Source: Nemopilema nomurai
Lineage: Eukaryota > Cnidaria > Scyphozoa > Rhizostomeae > Rhizostomatidae
NCBI GenBank assembly: GCA_003864495.1
Contig: ML133436.1
Span: forward strand, 1,841,756 to 1,905,755
Reading direction: 5' to 3'
Length of the DNA stretch: 64,000 bases
In this document: piece by piece, positions 13,901-25,085 of the stretch
Layout: every line of letters begins with the position of its first letter
How positions within the stretch are numbered: position 1 is the stretch's first letter
The notes under the pieces: generated by a model
Database searches by the model: none
What the model saw: the letters and a program-made list of their open reading frames with translations, nothing else
What the model was told of the DNA's origin: nothing
Made by a program: the position numbers and the translations under genes

Positions 13901-16692
13901 TTCATGCTTCTCTTAATAAATCAAAGCCAGCATAGTTTTTATCTAAAGGTAACTCAAAAGCTCCTTGTTGTTGTAACATTGTTAAAGTATTATACAGCTA
14001 ACAGGTTTTTATTTATTCAATGTTTCTTCTTCAATAGATTGACCTTGAAAAAATGAGAAAGGTAGAGCAAGCTCTTCAGCAACTGCAAGTTGATAAGTAG
14101 GTGTTTTCATTTATGATCAACTAAGTACACCACACAGTTTTATTATATAATTTTTTTCTCCAAAATCAAGGTTCTTTAGATAAAAAGTATCATACGGTAA
14201 GCATAGGCAAAGCTTTAAGTATAATGCCAGCTCCCAAAAACCCGCTGCATGGGCTTTGACTACATACAATGATCATGTGGATCTGTGAAAGGCGACCAAA
14301 GTTTGTTCTTTTCTGCTTCTTAAACAGAATTTTGTTTAACCGTTGAAACCAATTGTAATAGTGGCATCTTGAAGTGCATCCTTCCCGTGCCACTATTGGT
14401 TACTCATTAACTTAAGCTTATTAGCGTTTGAAGGCAAGAATCAATTGCTCTAGAAAAATATTCACCACAAGGCTCATCTTCACTACTGGAAAAAATTGAA
14501 AATTGCTTTTGATGTGAATTTTATTTCAACTGATTTCTAAACAATCGTCGAAAATGGGAGAAGGTGGCCCAGCGACCATCTGTGAGATATATCTATGTAT
14601 GGAGATAATCGCTTCCTGTGTTGATACCACCCCCTTTGCAAAGCAGTTACACAAAGAGGACAATTGTCATCGATTCTCCAACTTTTATTTACCAAATTGC
14701 AGGTTGAATATTGATTAGGTAAACTGCTGTTCGAACATTTCGTTTTGCCAGTCATAAATGTGTTACATGAAAAGAAATAAGAAGACAAACATTTCATAAT
14801 GAGAGTAAAAATCAATCAAAAGCGAAAAAAGAACAAATTCAAAACTAAATTAAGGATCATGATAGTGTAGAAACGAGTTGAGATGCGTTTCTACTGACTG
14901 CGTTGCTCAACTTCTATGAACAATCCGTGCCAAAGTTGTCTTATTTAACGTGCAGAGAACACGGAGCCAGGTCGAGAGAAAGAGAGAGATACGACGCGTT
15001 GCCTGTTGTTTTCTGTAGCTCTGTTCCTGACTGACTCTGACTGACTTTACAATTATATTTATACTAACTAATCTAAGAATAAATTTGCTGACGAGGGATG
15101 AAAGAGGATGATGAAATGGTGATGTAATGAGGATGGAAAAGCCTAGGCCGGGGAGCGAGAAAAGATGTGTCAGCATGACATGGTTTGACAATGAAAAGTA
15201 GACAAAGGAGTCACTACAATAGTTTTTCATATTCATGGTGATGTGGCTATTTCTTCCGTCCCCTTGCCCCCTTCTCTAAATATCACTCTTATTTCAACAG
15301 TGTCACTAGGCCTGTAAAAAGAAGGACTATTATTCTGAAGATGGGAAAATCACAAATAAAAGTTCTTAAATAGACCTCCTTCTTCAAATTTCTACTTCCC
15401 CAAACGGAAATTGAATGCTTTTACTTGTGATTATACTATAAGCTTGAAGAGGTTTAAGGAAAAGCAATGACTCAGCTAGTTTGTTATGCATCTGTGTAAA
15501 AGTTTTATAAAACTATTCTGAACTAGGGACATGAATAAACTGCACTCCGCAAAATAGATCAAGAAAAACCGTCAAAAATAGATAGAGGTGACCAGGGCCA
15601 CATTTACAACATCAATAATTTTGCTGATTGCTTTCACAGTTTTGATTTTTTTTCTTCCTTCAATTTAACAGGTACTCTAGTTGTTGTAATAGCCACCTAA
15701 TTTACCTTTTGATGTGTTATTTCTTCATCTGTAATTTACAATTATTTATGTTATCACTTCTTTAGGAAAGAGTCCAGTAAACAAAAAGAAAAGACTGAGG
15801 AAAACAAAGCAAAACAAATTACAGAGATGAAACCAATTGCAATTAAGCCTATCAAAATGAAGGTTAGATTCTTGCAAAAAAATAAATGGGGTTCCTTTTT
15901 TCATTATGTGAGATATTTGGCAGAATATTCTTTCCTACAAACTATTCTGACTTTGCTGCATCACTGAAAACTTGAAAGAAGATTTTGCTTTTATTTTGAA
16001 AACACATTACCCGATACTTTGAAAATGCAAAGGTATTTTTTTATGGAACCGCTGTTCTTGAAGATTTTTTGTTTTCTGAAGAGCACTCATTAGAACAGCC
16101 TTGAAACTTCTTTAAACCAAAAACTCTCCTTTCTTTTCGCAAGTTAAATATAATTTTATGTTTCAAAACTGTACTAAAGAATGGTCCAATCCAATTTAAA
16201 AAACAGCAGCCTCAATGTTACAAAATAGATGTTAATATAACTTTTCTTATCAAGTTTGATAATGAAATGGTAATGTTTATTTTAGCCCACATTAGACTTC
16301 TTTGGACGAGAAGTTGTGAAAACAGAAGTAACTGGTATGGAAACTACTTAAAACATTCTACCTACTGTTAATTTAACATAAGTTTTTTTAAGTCCATATT
16401 GTTTTGTCTAGAACGTTTCCCACCTTTCTTGTCAATAATTATTCCCACCCTATGTAAGCGGATGACTAGATGACCAATGGTGGGCAACAAAGCAAGATAA
16501 TAACAAAAATAAAGTTTCCTTTTGTTAATACTTCTGAAGGGCTTCTTTCAATAATTGATTCACTTTGTTTCTGTTTTAGCAAGTCAGCGTGAGAAAAAAG
16601 ATTCTATATTAAACACACAAGTCTGGTTCAAATTTAATGAAGGTTACAGCAATGCTGTTAGACGAATTGTCCGAATACAAGACTTTTTATAG
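1991..16692 (+). CDS. CHTF18: Chromosome transmission fidelity protein 18 homolog (alternative RFC large subunit), 24 exons
   Basis: CHTF18 replaces RFC1 in the CTF18-RFC clamp loader, which loads PCNA and supports sister-chromatid cohesion and replication checkpoint signalling in the nucleus. Exons: 1991-2099, 2419-2577, 2700-2926, 3203-3289, 3506-3558, 3645-3783, 6517-6696, 7151-7183, 7362-7459, 7735-7858, 8070-8112, 8627-8699, 9342-9435, 9945-10043, 10254-10560, 11095-11147, 12003-12173, 12571-12720, 13263-13393, 13770-13854, 14038-14096, 15766-15862, 16286-16334, 16580-16692. All junctions keep frame and give 2733 nt, 910 residues (human about 975). Seen: acidic N-terminus starting MEDFDLPEEYY; the box LWVEKFSPKTFRELLSDD; WLKLWD; Walker A GNPGLGKTT at about residues 335-343 (family usually GPPGLGKTT); Walker B CLIIDEIDG at about 392-400; sensor 1 region RPIICICND; ENDIRSCINTLQ; and the C-terminal tail WFKFNEGYSNAVRRIVRIQDFL, which in the family binds CTF8/DCC1. 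Intron 6 (2.7 kb) contains a hAT remnant and intron 21 a dispersed repeat. Confidence 0.95.
4102..6288 (+). mobile_element. Decayed hAT-type DNA transposon in CHTF18 intron 6
   Basis: The intron carries a run of broken reading frames on the host-gene strand that together resemble an hAT transposase of the ZNF862-like type: 4300-4605, 4615-4848 (contains a HCANNRVELAFKAA block like the conserved C..HRLEL region), 4906-5166 (ends LIFEGDGIMPY), 5185-5406 and 5460-5801 (ends SNSAEEREFSLLTLLLSDRR, the C-terminal dimerisation signature). Stops and frameshifts separate them, so no intact transposase is left. A 13-bp inverted match CAGGCCTCTCCGT occurs near both ends (about 4128-4140 and, reversed, 6224-6236). 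TCTAGATCT is found at 4102-4110 and 6280-6288, which fits the TCTAGA-type 8-bp target preference of some hAT elements. The exact termini are uncertain. Confidence 0.7.
11500..11600. repeat. Short dispersed repeat (copy 1), CHTF18 intron 16
   Basis: The segment contains ACGTTTGCATACTCTGAGGA followed by GTGTCGGACGAAAAAAGTACT. The same blocks occur at about 30308-30424, but there the second block is inverted and placed before the first. This marks a small non-autonomous or foldback repeat family with rearranged modules. No coding capacity is seen. Confidence 0.45.
12811..12870. repeat. 18-bp minisatellite, about 3.4 copies, CHTF18 intron 18
   Basis: The unit GTCATAGTGTGGTCATAG repeats head-to-tail with almost no divergence. 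It is intronic and has no visible coding role. Confidence 0.8.
14876..15222 (-). repeat. Dispersed ~350-bp repeat (copy 1), CHTF18 intron 21; possible solo LTR
   Basis: Read on the minus strand this block starts TGTAGTGACTCCTTTGTCTAC and ends GCAACGCAGTCAGTAGAAAC. A clearly related copy lies on the plus strand at 44801-45176, with shared internal blocks such as ATGTCATGCTGACACAT and TTCTCTGCACGTTAAATAAGAC. The TG start and length suggest a solo LTR, but no matching target-site duplication was found around either copy, so a MITE or SINE-like element is also possible. Confidence 0.55.
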
Positions 16693-16885
16693 CTACGGTA
16701 CATATTTACATTTGAATGCAAATACTTCACTCTTTACAACTGGTTGTATATTCACTTTTTGCTAATTAGTTGCCTCTTTATATGGTCTCATGTGACTTGG
16801 CTGTCAGCAACTTTAATCCTTTGTTTGAATAGTCCTTATTTGTCCTTGTCAGCTATCAGCTTGTCAAGAGGAATCTTTCTAGTCC
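16693..16885. other. Convergent intergenic spacer, CHTF18 / POP7 3' ends
   Basis: Only 193 bp separate the two stop codons of these tail-to-tail genes, so both 3' UTRs and polyadenylation signals must overlap or be very short. The spacer includes the extra copy of the 50-bp duplication that begins at 16831. Confidence 0.7.
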
Positions 16886-16930
16886 TTATTTGTCCTTGTC
16901 AGCTATCAGCTTGTCAAGAGGAATCTTTCT
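16831..16930. repeat. Perfect 50-bp tandem duplication across the POP7 stop codon
   Basis: Bases 16831-16880 and 16881-16930 are identical. On the minus strand the first-transcribed copy (16930-16881) encodes the last 14 POP7 residues and the TAA stop; the second copy lies just after the stop in the 3' UTR. Confidence 0.95.
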
Positions 16931-18766
16931 TAAGATGATATGAATTGCAGAGCAAGATCTTGATTTTGAATAAGGGTCAATGTCCTGAGGAAGTAATAAA
17001 AAAATAAAATAAAATTATGGATAATACTACTATATTTAAAGCCAAATAAGCTAAAACTAAAGCTGCTATCAAAAGAAGCCCTGTCTGAAATAAATGAGTT
17101 TTAAATAATTTATTAAAAAAAAGAATGTAAATATCAATAAAAATGCATCCATAGTACAGTTTAAGAAAATTAAATCCATAAAATGTTCCTTCAAAGCATT
17201 CTTAAAGTGAATGTAATATTTATCAGTTTTATCAGAGCTAGTGGCAGAGCATTGTAAATCTTGTTCCGCTATAGTAAGACCTTTTAGCCATTTTCTGTTC
17301 TAACTTTTGGCATCATCAAGTCAATTCCATTTCTTCTAGTAGCTTTTGCATGTTCCTGTCTCAAATAATATATAACGAAGAACATCAGGATGACATTCCT
17401 CAATTACAGTTTCAAATTTTTAATGTGAAACTAGTGAAGGTCAAGGGGCCAGATAAAGTAAGATTGCTTTAAAATGAATCCCAATTTTTTACAACTTACC
17501 TCTTGCACAGACTCAAAATCATCCACCAAATCAACTGTTGATGTTGTGGTAATTAACTTTGGAGAAATAAAAAGCTCAATTACATTATGTGTAAAATCTA
17601 TTTAATCAGCCAAATTATTATATTTTATTGTCATATAGAATTTGCAATAGCCTTCCATAAATTCAGTTTAAGCATAACTTTAAATACATATGACAAAAGA
17701 TCTCAATCCGAAAAAGGTAAAAGATCCCTTTTTATTTTATGTCTGCTTATTTAAGTTACAATCACAACAATAACTCTAGAAAAAGGAAGATGCTTCTCTT
17801 AGGAAAATATGTCATTTGAATGATATACTGACCTTTAAACTGCCTTTTGCTCGGAGCTGCAACTGTAATGCCATGTTGACAGCCCTGTTAATAGCTGCCC
17901 CAAGGCCATGAATTTGAATTTCATCTTCTCTGGAAAAAAGTTAAAGGCCATAAAATTAAATAGAGATGATTTAAAGGGAATGATTGGTCTCTTTGAATCC
18001 TCTAAGAGCTAAATTAAATATAGTGTAAGTTATTATATTTGGCATTTGAAGTGATGATAAATGTGATTTGAGAACAATGTTAATATTAATCTTAGATTTA
18101 TTCAGCAGTTTTTGGTTCTTTTTGGAGTTGAACAAGATATACTAATTAAAGGAAAGGTATTCTTGAACGTTTTAATTCAAAAGGACTTTTTCCTTATGTT
18201 GGGCAATTTGGATGGAAATTTAAGTGATGAAGATATAGTACATTTACAAACCTTGATACCAGAGTATAGAAATAAGACTCTTGTGTAAAGTATTTTAATC
18301 AAGATGTTCAATTTAGTCCCAGAGAGGCATTTGATGGACCTTGTCAAAAAACAGTGCTATCATTTACTTACAATCGACTGGAAAAGAAAATAATAAATTT
18401 TGTAAACATACTCTTTCTCTAGTAGTCGTTGACATCTTTCTAGTTGACTCTTGAAATCTGACTTTCTATGAACAAGAACTGTGTTTTTACTCTTAAAAGG
18501 CCGGGCCGGTGCCCTTTTTGCCCTTCTATCACCTAAAAATTGACAGAGATACAAGTGAAATAATGTACAATTAATAAACACATTCAAAAGCCCCTTTTGA
18601 ATGTAGCTTCTACACTGGGCAGGGTATGTGATATGACTTTTCATAAAATAACACTGCCCAAATGAAATGTACTGCATGAAAATATTGCAATAAACTGTAA
18701 ATCACTTGGTTTGTTGTGCTTGAACTGCTTTGATTTACTTGCTGTGACACTCTTTGCGTCCGCCAT
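16886..18766 (-). CDS. POP7: RNase P / RNase MRP protein subunit p20 (POP7, Alba-like)
   Basis: POP7/RPP20 is an Alba-fold protein that pairs with RPP25 and binds the P3 arm of RNase P and RNase MRP RNA in the nucleolus, for tRNA 5' processing and rRNA processing. Minus-strand exons: 18706-18766, 18412-18532, 17833-17929, 17500-17556, 16886-16984. All junctions keep frame and give 435 nt, 144 residues (human 140). Seen: start MADAKSVTASK; a basic segment with RRAKRAPARPFK; VHRKSDFKSQLERCQRLL (human equivalent VNMKTDFKAQLARCQKLL); the Alba core EIQIHGLGAAINRAVNMALQL; STVDLVDDFE; and the C-terminal SCSAIHIILRK (human NSAIHIRVFR). The start is chosen as the first ATG giving a protein of family length. 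The C-terminal end lies in a 50-bp tandem duplication. Intron 4 contains a reverse-transcriptase fragment. Confidence 0.93.
17190..17400 (-). pseudogene. LINE-type reverse transcriptase C-terminal remnant in POP7 intron 4
   Basis: On the minus strand, one broken frame reads PKVRTENG, then after a stop or two KIYNALPLALI and FKNALKEHF-like residues. This is close to the widespread non-LTR retrotransposon ending of the form PKVRTENGKKSF..RGAKLWNSLP. It is interrupted by stops and is plainly not functional. Element class beyond non-LTR is not resolved. Confidence 0.5.
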
Positions 18767-18857
18767 TACAAGCGGGTTCTGAATGCGAGGTTGTGTCAAA
18801 TCGAGGCAATGTTGTTGACATGATCGAGGTATAAAACATCCCTGATTTAGGGATTTA
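18767..18857 (-). promoter_or_regulatory. POP7 5' flank containing TCCCTGATTTAGGGATTTA motif
   Basis: The region just upstream of the POP7 start holds a near-palindromic 19-bp block at 18839-18857. An exact reverse-complement copy lies at 27185-27203, upstream of the coiled-coil gene. The sequence between block and ATG is also partly alike at the two loci (for example GTTTTATACCT versus GTTTCATTCCT, and TTGTAATGG around the start codon). This fits a duplicated promoter region; promoter activity is inferred from position. Confidence 0.4.
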
Positions 18858-19411
18858 ACCCCACCCTCTTACATCGAAAAACAATACATTCCAAGACAAT
18901 AATATTAATTTAACTGACTTATGACTATAACCCAACATGTCTTGCCCCATTTACTCCAAGGCCCTAAGTCCTAAGCTAAGATTCCAGGAAGTGGGCTTGC
19001 TAGGTGCACCAGCCCTTCTACTGCCTGGATAATACCGATTCTTTTATGTCGGTGTCACCACTGGGAATCATATTCCCGCCTGATGCACCTGCCCGTAAGA
19101 CGAAAAGGTCCTCGGGAATAGAATGACAGCAAGGTGGAAGAACGAGGTAGGGCAGAAGAAGAGGGTGGGAGGGTGGGAACGCGATTTGCACAACTTACGA
19201 GGCCACAACAAACGGTTGTGGCGAGTCCAAGGCCATGCGTGCCTCACTATGAGCACGCGTGAGTAGGAACGCCTACTTAAGGGGGGTCCCGGATAAACGG
19301 CCTCGGTCTGACCGCCCGACCTATAAGTGCGAGGCTGGAATGCGAATGACGAGGGGGATTAACTCTGTTTAAACGGGGGTCTAAACAACATTAAACGGGG
19401 GTCTAAACAAC
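18858..19411. mobile_element. 554-bp insertion with 5-bp ATTTA target-site duplication
   Basis: ATTTA flanks the block on both sides (18853-18857 and 19412-19416). The sequence that would be restored without it matches a continuous stretch at 27163-27203 in inverted orientation, which acts as the empty site. The inserted DNA is more GC-rich than its surroundings, has no usable ORF, and ends in two copies of a 22-bp unit TTAAACGGGGGTCTAAACAACA (19369-19412). Termini are ACCCC and CAAC, without long inverted repeats, so the class (solo LTR or other non-autonomous element) is open. Confidence 0.6.
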
Positions 19412-19416
19412 ATTTA

Positions 19417-21285
19417 TCCACCCAATGAAAACCTCGTATCTTAAAATCTTCTGTGCCAATAGGAGGCCAGACATTCCCAAGTTTGTTCATTTAACAGCAT
19501 TTGCCAATGAGACACCGAAACAATCTTTCACTCAGTTACTCAATTGCGGTTCGTATGAACTGAAACAATCAACACAGACGAAGAAAATGTTGTGCATCCC
19601 ACTGCAGTTAACCATGACGAAGCGGCGATACAAGTAACGCATCCTCCTTGGGTAAGTTGCAACGGCCTAAGATTTTGTTTCGAAAAACCTTTTTAAGGAT
19701 ATGAATTCTCAACTTGTATTTTTATATTTTTGGTGGAATTGTTTATGAGGTCCTTTTCTAGTGGTAATCCTGTAATTTTTTCTAAATCACCTTGAAAGCA
19801 ATATCGTATTCAATAGCAGTAAAATTTTGACTAAAAACGTCATCCTGTAGCTCTTGTGCGATTTTTCCAGGAAGATGTTATTAGAAACTACATTATACGT
19901 GAAAACTGCAAGCTTTCCATCCAAGTACGCTAAAGTGTCAGTTTCCAGCAGGAATACCCTGAACACGAATGTACTGATTCCAGAGGTGAGAAAGAATTTC
20001 GTTGTCCAACGCAAATTTGGTATTTTTTGCACTAGTGATGTTTTAAACAAAATGGTCTCCATTAACAATTTGAATTGCAGTACATTTTTTATTCCAATAA
20101 GCTGCCTCTAAGATGCTTTGATAAATAACAAATAGAAATAAGCCAATTTTTTACCCTTTCAGTGTTACACATAGCTGGAAATTCTTGTACCTAAATTGGG
20201 CAAATAATGGTCACTCACCCTGACACAGCATTGAATAAATATTTCCATCTATTTGTTTATTTTTAGCGCATTGCTTATTGCATTCACAAACAAGACAAAA
20301 TCAGATGATTTCCGAAGTCGGATGATTGCAGGAAAACCTGAAAGAATCTCATTTTGATTAGAGTTGAGATTATGATGGATGCTCTCATTTCCTCTTTTTT
20401 ACAAATAATAATGAGGAAGCTATAACTCTTTTTCATTAAAAACTTAATGACTCAATCAATTTAATAATTAAAACTAATATATGAACACAAATATGTAATA
20501 TACATCAATAAATTTATGATTATAATACCATACAATTTGTTGTTGATGATTATCAGCTATCAAAACGATCCTACTAAAGGGTTTGCTTTCTATTTCCTTA
20601 TTCTGCCAAAAAGCCCTAAATACATGGTAGATGTACGCTCCAAACTATTTGAAGAATACTATTCAAGGCGCCTTAAGAGCACAAAACCTATTTAGAAAAA
20701 ATTCGTGTATTTAAACTTAGAATTACCCTTTTGTTTCTCAGAAGCAAATTATAACTTGGTGGTTCCAGAAGAAAGTGGGTGCATGAACACACTTTTAAGA
20801 GATAGCCAAGTCTGTTAATTGACGTCATGAAAAACAAGCCATTTCAGAACCCTGTTTTTCAAAGTGATGAATTTTTAGTTCAGGAAATTGTCAAAAGTAA
20901 ATTCTATTCAACTTCCATAAAACCTAGGCACTATTTAATTTTGTTTCTAACTTTTCAAATTTAAGTAATAAAATTGGTAGGGGCGGCAGAACTAAACAAC
21001 TTTTTTAAGTGGTGAGGGAGATAAAAAGAGCTAAAAGCTAAATGAAATTACATTGGAGCAGAGAAAAAAGTTAATGGCATTTGCATGGCATCATATGTTA
21101 GTTCTTTAGGATATAGTATTTTCAGCTGAATATATGAGCATATTTTTGTGAAACTAGAATAAAAGACTAATCTGAAAAAAACTGGCCTGTGACTTATTTG
21201 AACTCATTATAATCTTAGCTTAAAAATTCATTTAATTTACATATCCTGTCTATGTGAAACTATGAAATGGTGGAAAAACTTGTAC
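19417..21285. other. Intergenic, no gene recognised
   Basis: The stretch is AT-rich with only short overlapping reading frames on both strands and no recognisable protein, RNA gene or strong repeat. The first 20 bases match the inverted counterpart near 27165. Confidence 0.5.
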
Positions 21286-22575
21286 ATTTCTGTTCTTCTT
21301 ACTTTTTCAATGCAAATTTTCTTTTGGTTATTGAAGAACAGTGTTATTTGAAGGGTGTTATGTCAAGTGGACGACATGTGCCAAAATGAGGAACTGCAAT
21401 GCCCAGTCTAAGTAAAACACTGAAACAAAAGATTTTTGTTTGTTACTTTTTCAAAGCATATTCTCTTTTGGTTATTCATTGATGTCTAATGAAGATCAGT
21501 GTGGTTTGTGGGATGTTATGGCGATTGGGCGACATGTGCCAAATTTTGGTACTGGAATGCCCAGTCTAAGTAAAACACTGAAATGGAAGAAAACTTGCAC
21601 CTTTTTGTTTGTCATGTTTTCAAATCATACTCTCTTTTGGTATTCAGTGATGTCTAATGAAGATCAGTGTGGTTTGTGGGATGTTATGGCATTGGGACAT
21701 GTGCCAATTTTGGTACTGAATGCCCAGTCTAAGTAAACACTGAATGGCTGAAACTTGCACCTTTTTGTCTGCCATGCTTTTCAAGCATTCTCTTTTGGTT
21801 ATTCATCGATGTCTAACGAAGATCAGTGTGGTTTGTGGGATGTTATGGCGATTGGGCGAAATGTGCCAAATTTTGGTACTGATGCCCAGTCTAAGTAAAA
21901 CACTGAAATGGAAGAAAAGGCACCTTTTTGTTTGCCACGTTTTCAAATCATACTCTCTTTTGGTCATTCATCGATGTCTAACGAAGATCAGTGTGGTTTG
22001 TGGGATGTTATGGCGATTGGGCAACATGTGCCAAATTTTGGTACTGGATTGCCCAGTCTAAGTAAAACACTGAAATGGGAAAACTGCACCTTTTTTTGTG
22101 CTTTTCAATCATATTCTCTTTTGGTATTCATCGATGTCTAACGAAGATCAGTGTGGTTTGTGGGATGTTATGGCGATTGGCAACATGTGCCAAATTTTGG
22201 TACTGGAATGCCCAGTCTAAGTAAAACACTGAAATGGCCGAAAACTTGCACCTTTTTGTCTGCCACGTTTTCAAATCATACTCTCTTTTGGTCATTCATC
22301 GATGTCTATGAAGATCAGTGTGGTTTGTGGATGTTATGGCGATTGGGCAAATGTGCCAAATTTTGGTACTGGAATGCCCAGTCTAAGTAAAACACTGAAA
22401 TGGCCGAAAACTTGCACCTTTTTGTCTGCCATGTTTTCAAAGCATATTCTCTTTTGGTTATTCATCGATGTCTAATGAAGATCAGTGGTTTGTGAGATGT
22501 TTGGCAATTGGGCGAAATGTGCCAAATTTTGGTACTGGAATGCCCAGTCTAAGTAAAACACTGAAATGGAAGTTT
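21286..22575 (+). repeat. Left arm: tandem array, about 8 copies of ~165 bp
   Basis: Each copy carries TTTTGGTTATTCATCGATGTC; it recurs near 21472, 21800, 21962, 22122, 22293 and 22457, with more diverged versions near 21325 and 21640. Copies differ by many 1-bp deletions, more than in the right arm. The outermost (left) copy is the most diverged. Confidence 0.9.
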
Positions 22576-23351
22576 TAAATTTAGATTCGGCAATGTCCAA
22601 GTTTATGTGAAGCACTGAAAAAGTTTTGTACAGTAATATCCCGCAATCCCTTGTATAAGAAACGCAATGTTAATAAATTCTAGACTGGCGAAGACCTGAA
22701 AAATGGGAAACTCGAAATATTGGAATAAGTAGAATAATCTGTACTGGAATCACCTACGTAGCAAGTTCTGAAGGCTCAAGGGTTGCTTTCTAGATTATTG
22801 TGGCTTTATTCAGAGGGAACTACCCGAATAGCTCTGAAATGATAGTGATAAACCCGGTTGTAATATTCCCAGCCTTTCCTGCGCCAATGTCCTATACGCA
22901 TTTGGGGTTCCCTTGGAAATTATCCGCAATGTACCTAAATTTCCAAAATGAGCTTAGGTTGCCAATTGGAGAGAGAAGAAACCGATTAACGAAGCAAAGT
23001 AATTCATAAAAAAGACGTAACGATAGGATTTTATTTGACATCTGCTCTAATTCTGAGATTTTTTCTGTATTTTAGGGCTTCAACTATTTCGAAGGAAAGA
23101 AAATAAACGTAAAAAGATCCTAAAGAAAGAAACAGTGTTTCTTGTCCTACTAAAACCTCATATCGACAATATTAAGAATCACATTCCTCCTTAACTTCCA
23201 TAACATTGGCTTCCTTATATTCAGCATGAATTCTCTTTGAGGTGAAACAATGTAACTGAAAATGACATGGTACAAGATTATTGCATATAATAACTTCATA
23301 TCTTTGCTTTAGATAGCTTAACATTCAATGCTTTCCAAAACAATATTCTTC
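22576..23351. other. Unique core between the inverted arrays
   Basis: No copy of the repeat unit is present. Short reading frames exist (the longest, 22800-23009 plus, 69 residues) but none resembles a transposase or other known protein. Confidence 0.5.
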
Positions 23352-25085
23352 CATTTCAGTGTTTTACTTAGACTGGGCATTCCAGTACCAAAATTTGGCA
23401 CATGTTGCCCAATCGCCATAACTTCCCACAAACCCACTGATCTTTATTAGACATCGATGAATAACCAAAAGAGAATATGCTTTGAAAACGTGGCAAACAA
23501 AAATATGCAAGTTTTCGGCCATTTCAGTGTTTTACTTAGACTGGGCATTCCAGTACCAAAATTTGGCACATGTTGCCAATCGCCATAACTTCCCACAAAC
23601 CACACTGATCTTTATTAGACATCGATGAATAACCAAAAGAGAATATGCTTTGAAAACGTGGCAAACAAAAATATGCAAGTTTTCGGCCATTTCAGTGTTT
23701 TACTTAGACTGGGCATTCCAGTACCAAAATTTGGCACATGTCGCCCAATCGCCATAACATCCCACAAACCACACTGATCATCATTAGACACGATGAATAA
23801 CCAAAAGAGAATATGCTTTGAAAACGTGGCAAACAAAAAGGTGCCAGTTTTCTTCCATTTCAGTGTTTTACTTAGACTGGGCATTCCAGTACCAAATTTG
23901 GCACATGTTGCCCAATCGCCATAACATCCCACAAACCACACTGATCTTCATTAGACATCGATGAATAACCAAAAGAGAGTATGATTTGAAAACGTGGCAA
24001 ACAAAAAGGTGCCAGTTTTCTTCCATTTCAGTGTTTTACTTAGACTGGGCATTCCAGTACCAAAATTTGGCACATGTTGCCCAATCGCCATAACTTCCCA
24101 CAAACCACACTGATCATTAGACAACGGAATAACCAAAGAGAATATGCTTTGAAAACGTGGCAAACAAAAAGGTGCCAGTTTTCTTCCATTTCAGTGTTTT
24201 ACTTAGACTGGGCATTCCAGTACCAAAATTTGGCACATGTTGCCCAATCGCCATAACATCCCACAAACCACACTGATCTTCATTAGACATCGATGAATAA
24301 CCAGAGAGAATATGCTTTGAAAACGTGGCAAACAAAAAGGTGCCAGTTTTCTTCTATTTCAGTGTTTTACTTAGACTGGGCATTCCAGTACCAAAATTTG
24401 GCACATGTTGCCCAATCGCCATAACATCCCACAAACCACACTGATCTTCATTAGACATCGATGAATAACCAAAAGAGAATATGCTTTGAAAACGTGGCAA
24501 ACAAAAAGGTGCATGTTTTCTTATTTCAATGTTTTACTTAGACTGGGCATTCCAGTACCAAAATTTGGCACATGTTGCCCAATCGCCATAACTTCCCACA
24601 AACCACACTGATCTTCATTAGACATCGATGAATAACCAAAAGAGAATATGCTTTGAAAACGTGGCAAACAAAAAGGTGCCAGTTTTCTTCCATTTCAGTG
24701 TTTTACTTGGACTGGGAATTCCAGTACCAAATCTTGGCACATTTTGCCCCATCACCATAACATCCCACAAACCACACTGATCTTTATTAGACATCGATGA
24801 ATAACCAAAAGAGAATATGCTTTGAAAACGTGGCAAACAAAAAGGTGCCAGTTTTCTTCCATTTCAGTGTTTTACTTGGACTGGGCATTCCAGTACCAAA
24901 ATTTGGCACATGTTGCCCAATCGCCATAACTTCCCACAAACCACACTGATCTTCATTAGACATTGATGAATAACCAAAAGAGAATATGCTTTGAAAACGT
25001 GGCAAACAAAAAGGTACCAGTTTTCTTCCATTTCAGTGTTTTACTTAGACTGGGCATTTCAGTACCTGAATTTGGAACATGTCCC
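23352..25085 (-). repeat. Right arm: tandem array, about 10 copies of ~169 bp, inverted relative to left arm
   Basis: The reverse-complement marker GAATAACCAAAAGAGAATATG recurs about every 169 bp from about 23460 to 24970. Copies are more uniform than in the left arm. The outermost copy breaks off in a diverged GGCATTTCAGTACCTGAATTTGG near 25055-25075. Confidence 0.9.

Larger units (their letters stand above)
21286..25085. mobile_element. Foldback-like element: two inverted arrays of a ~169-bp unit around a unique core
   Basis: The left arm (about 21286-22575, eight copies) and right arm (about 23352-25085, ten copies) are tandem arrays of the same unit in opposite orientation. Marker blocks are GATCAGTGTGGTTTGTGGGA, GCCAAATTTTGGTACTGGAA and GCCCAGTCTAAGTAAAACAC, with spacing mostly 160-172 bp. 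The arms flank a ~776-bp unique core (22576-23351). Long inverted repeats built of direct repeats are the hallmark of foldback elements, some of which belong to the P superfamily. No transposase is encoded, and no target duplication was identified. Reading frames inside units repeat a common peptide but the period is not a multiple of three. Confidence 0.7.
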
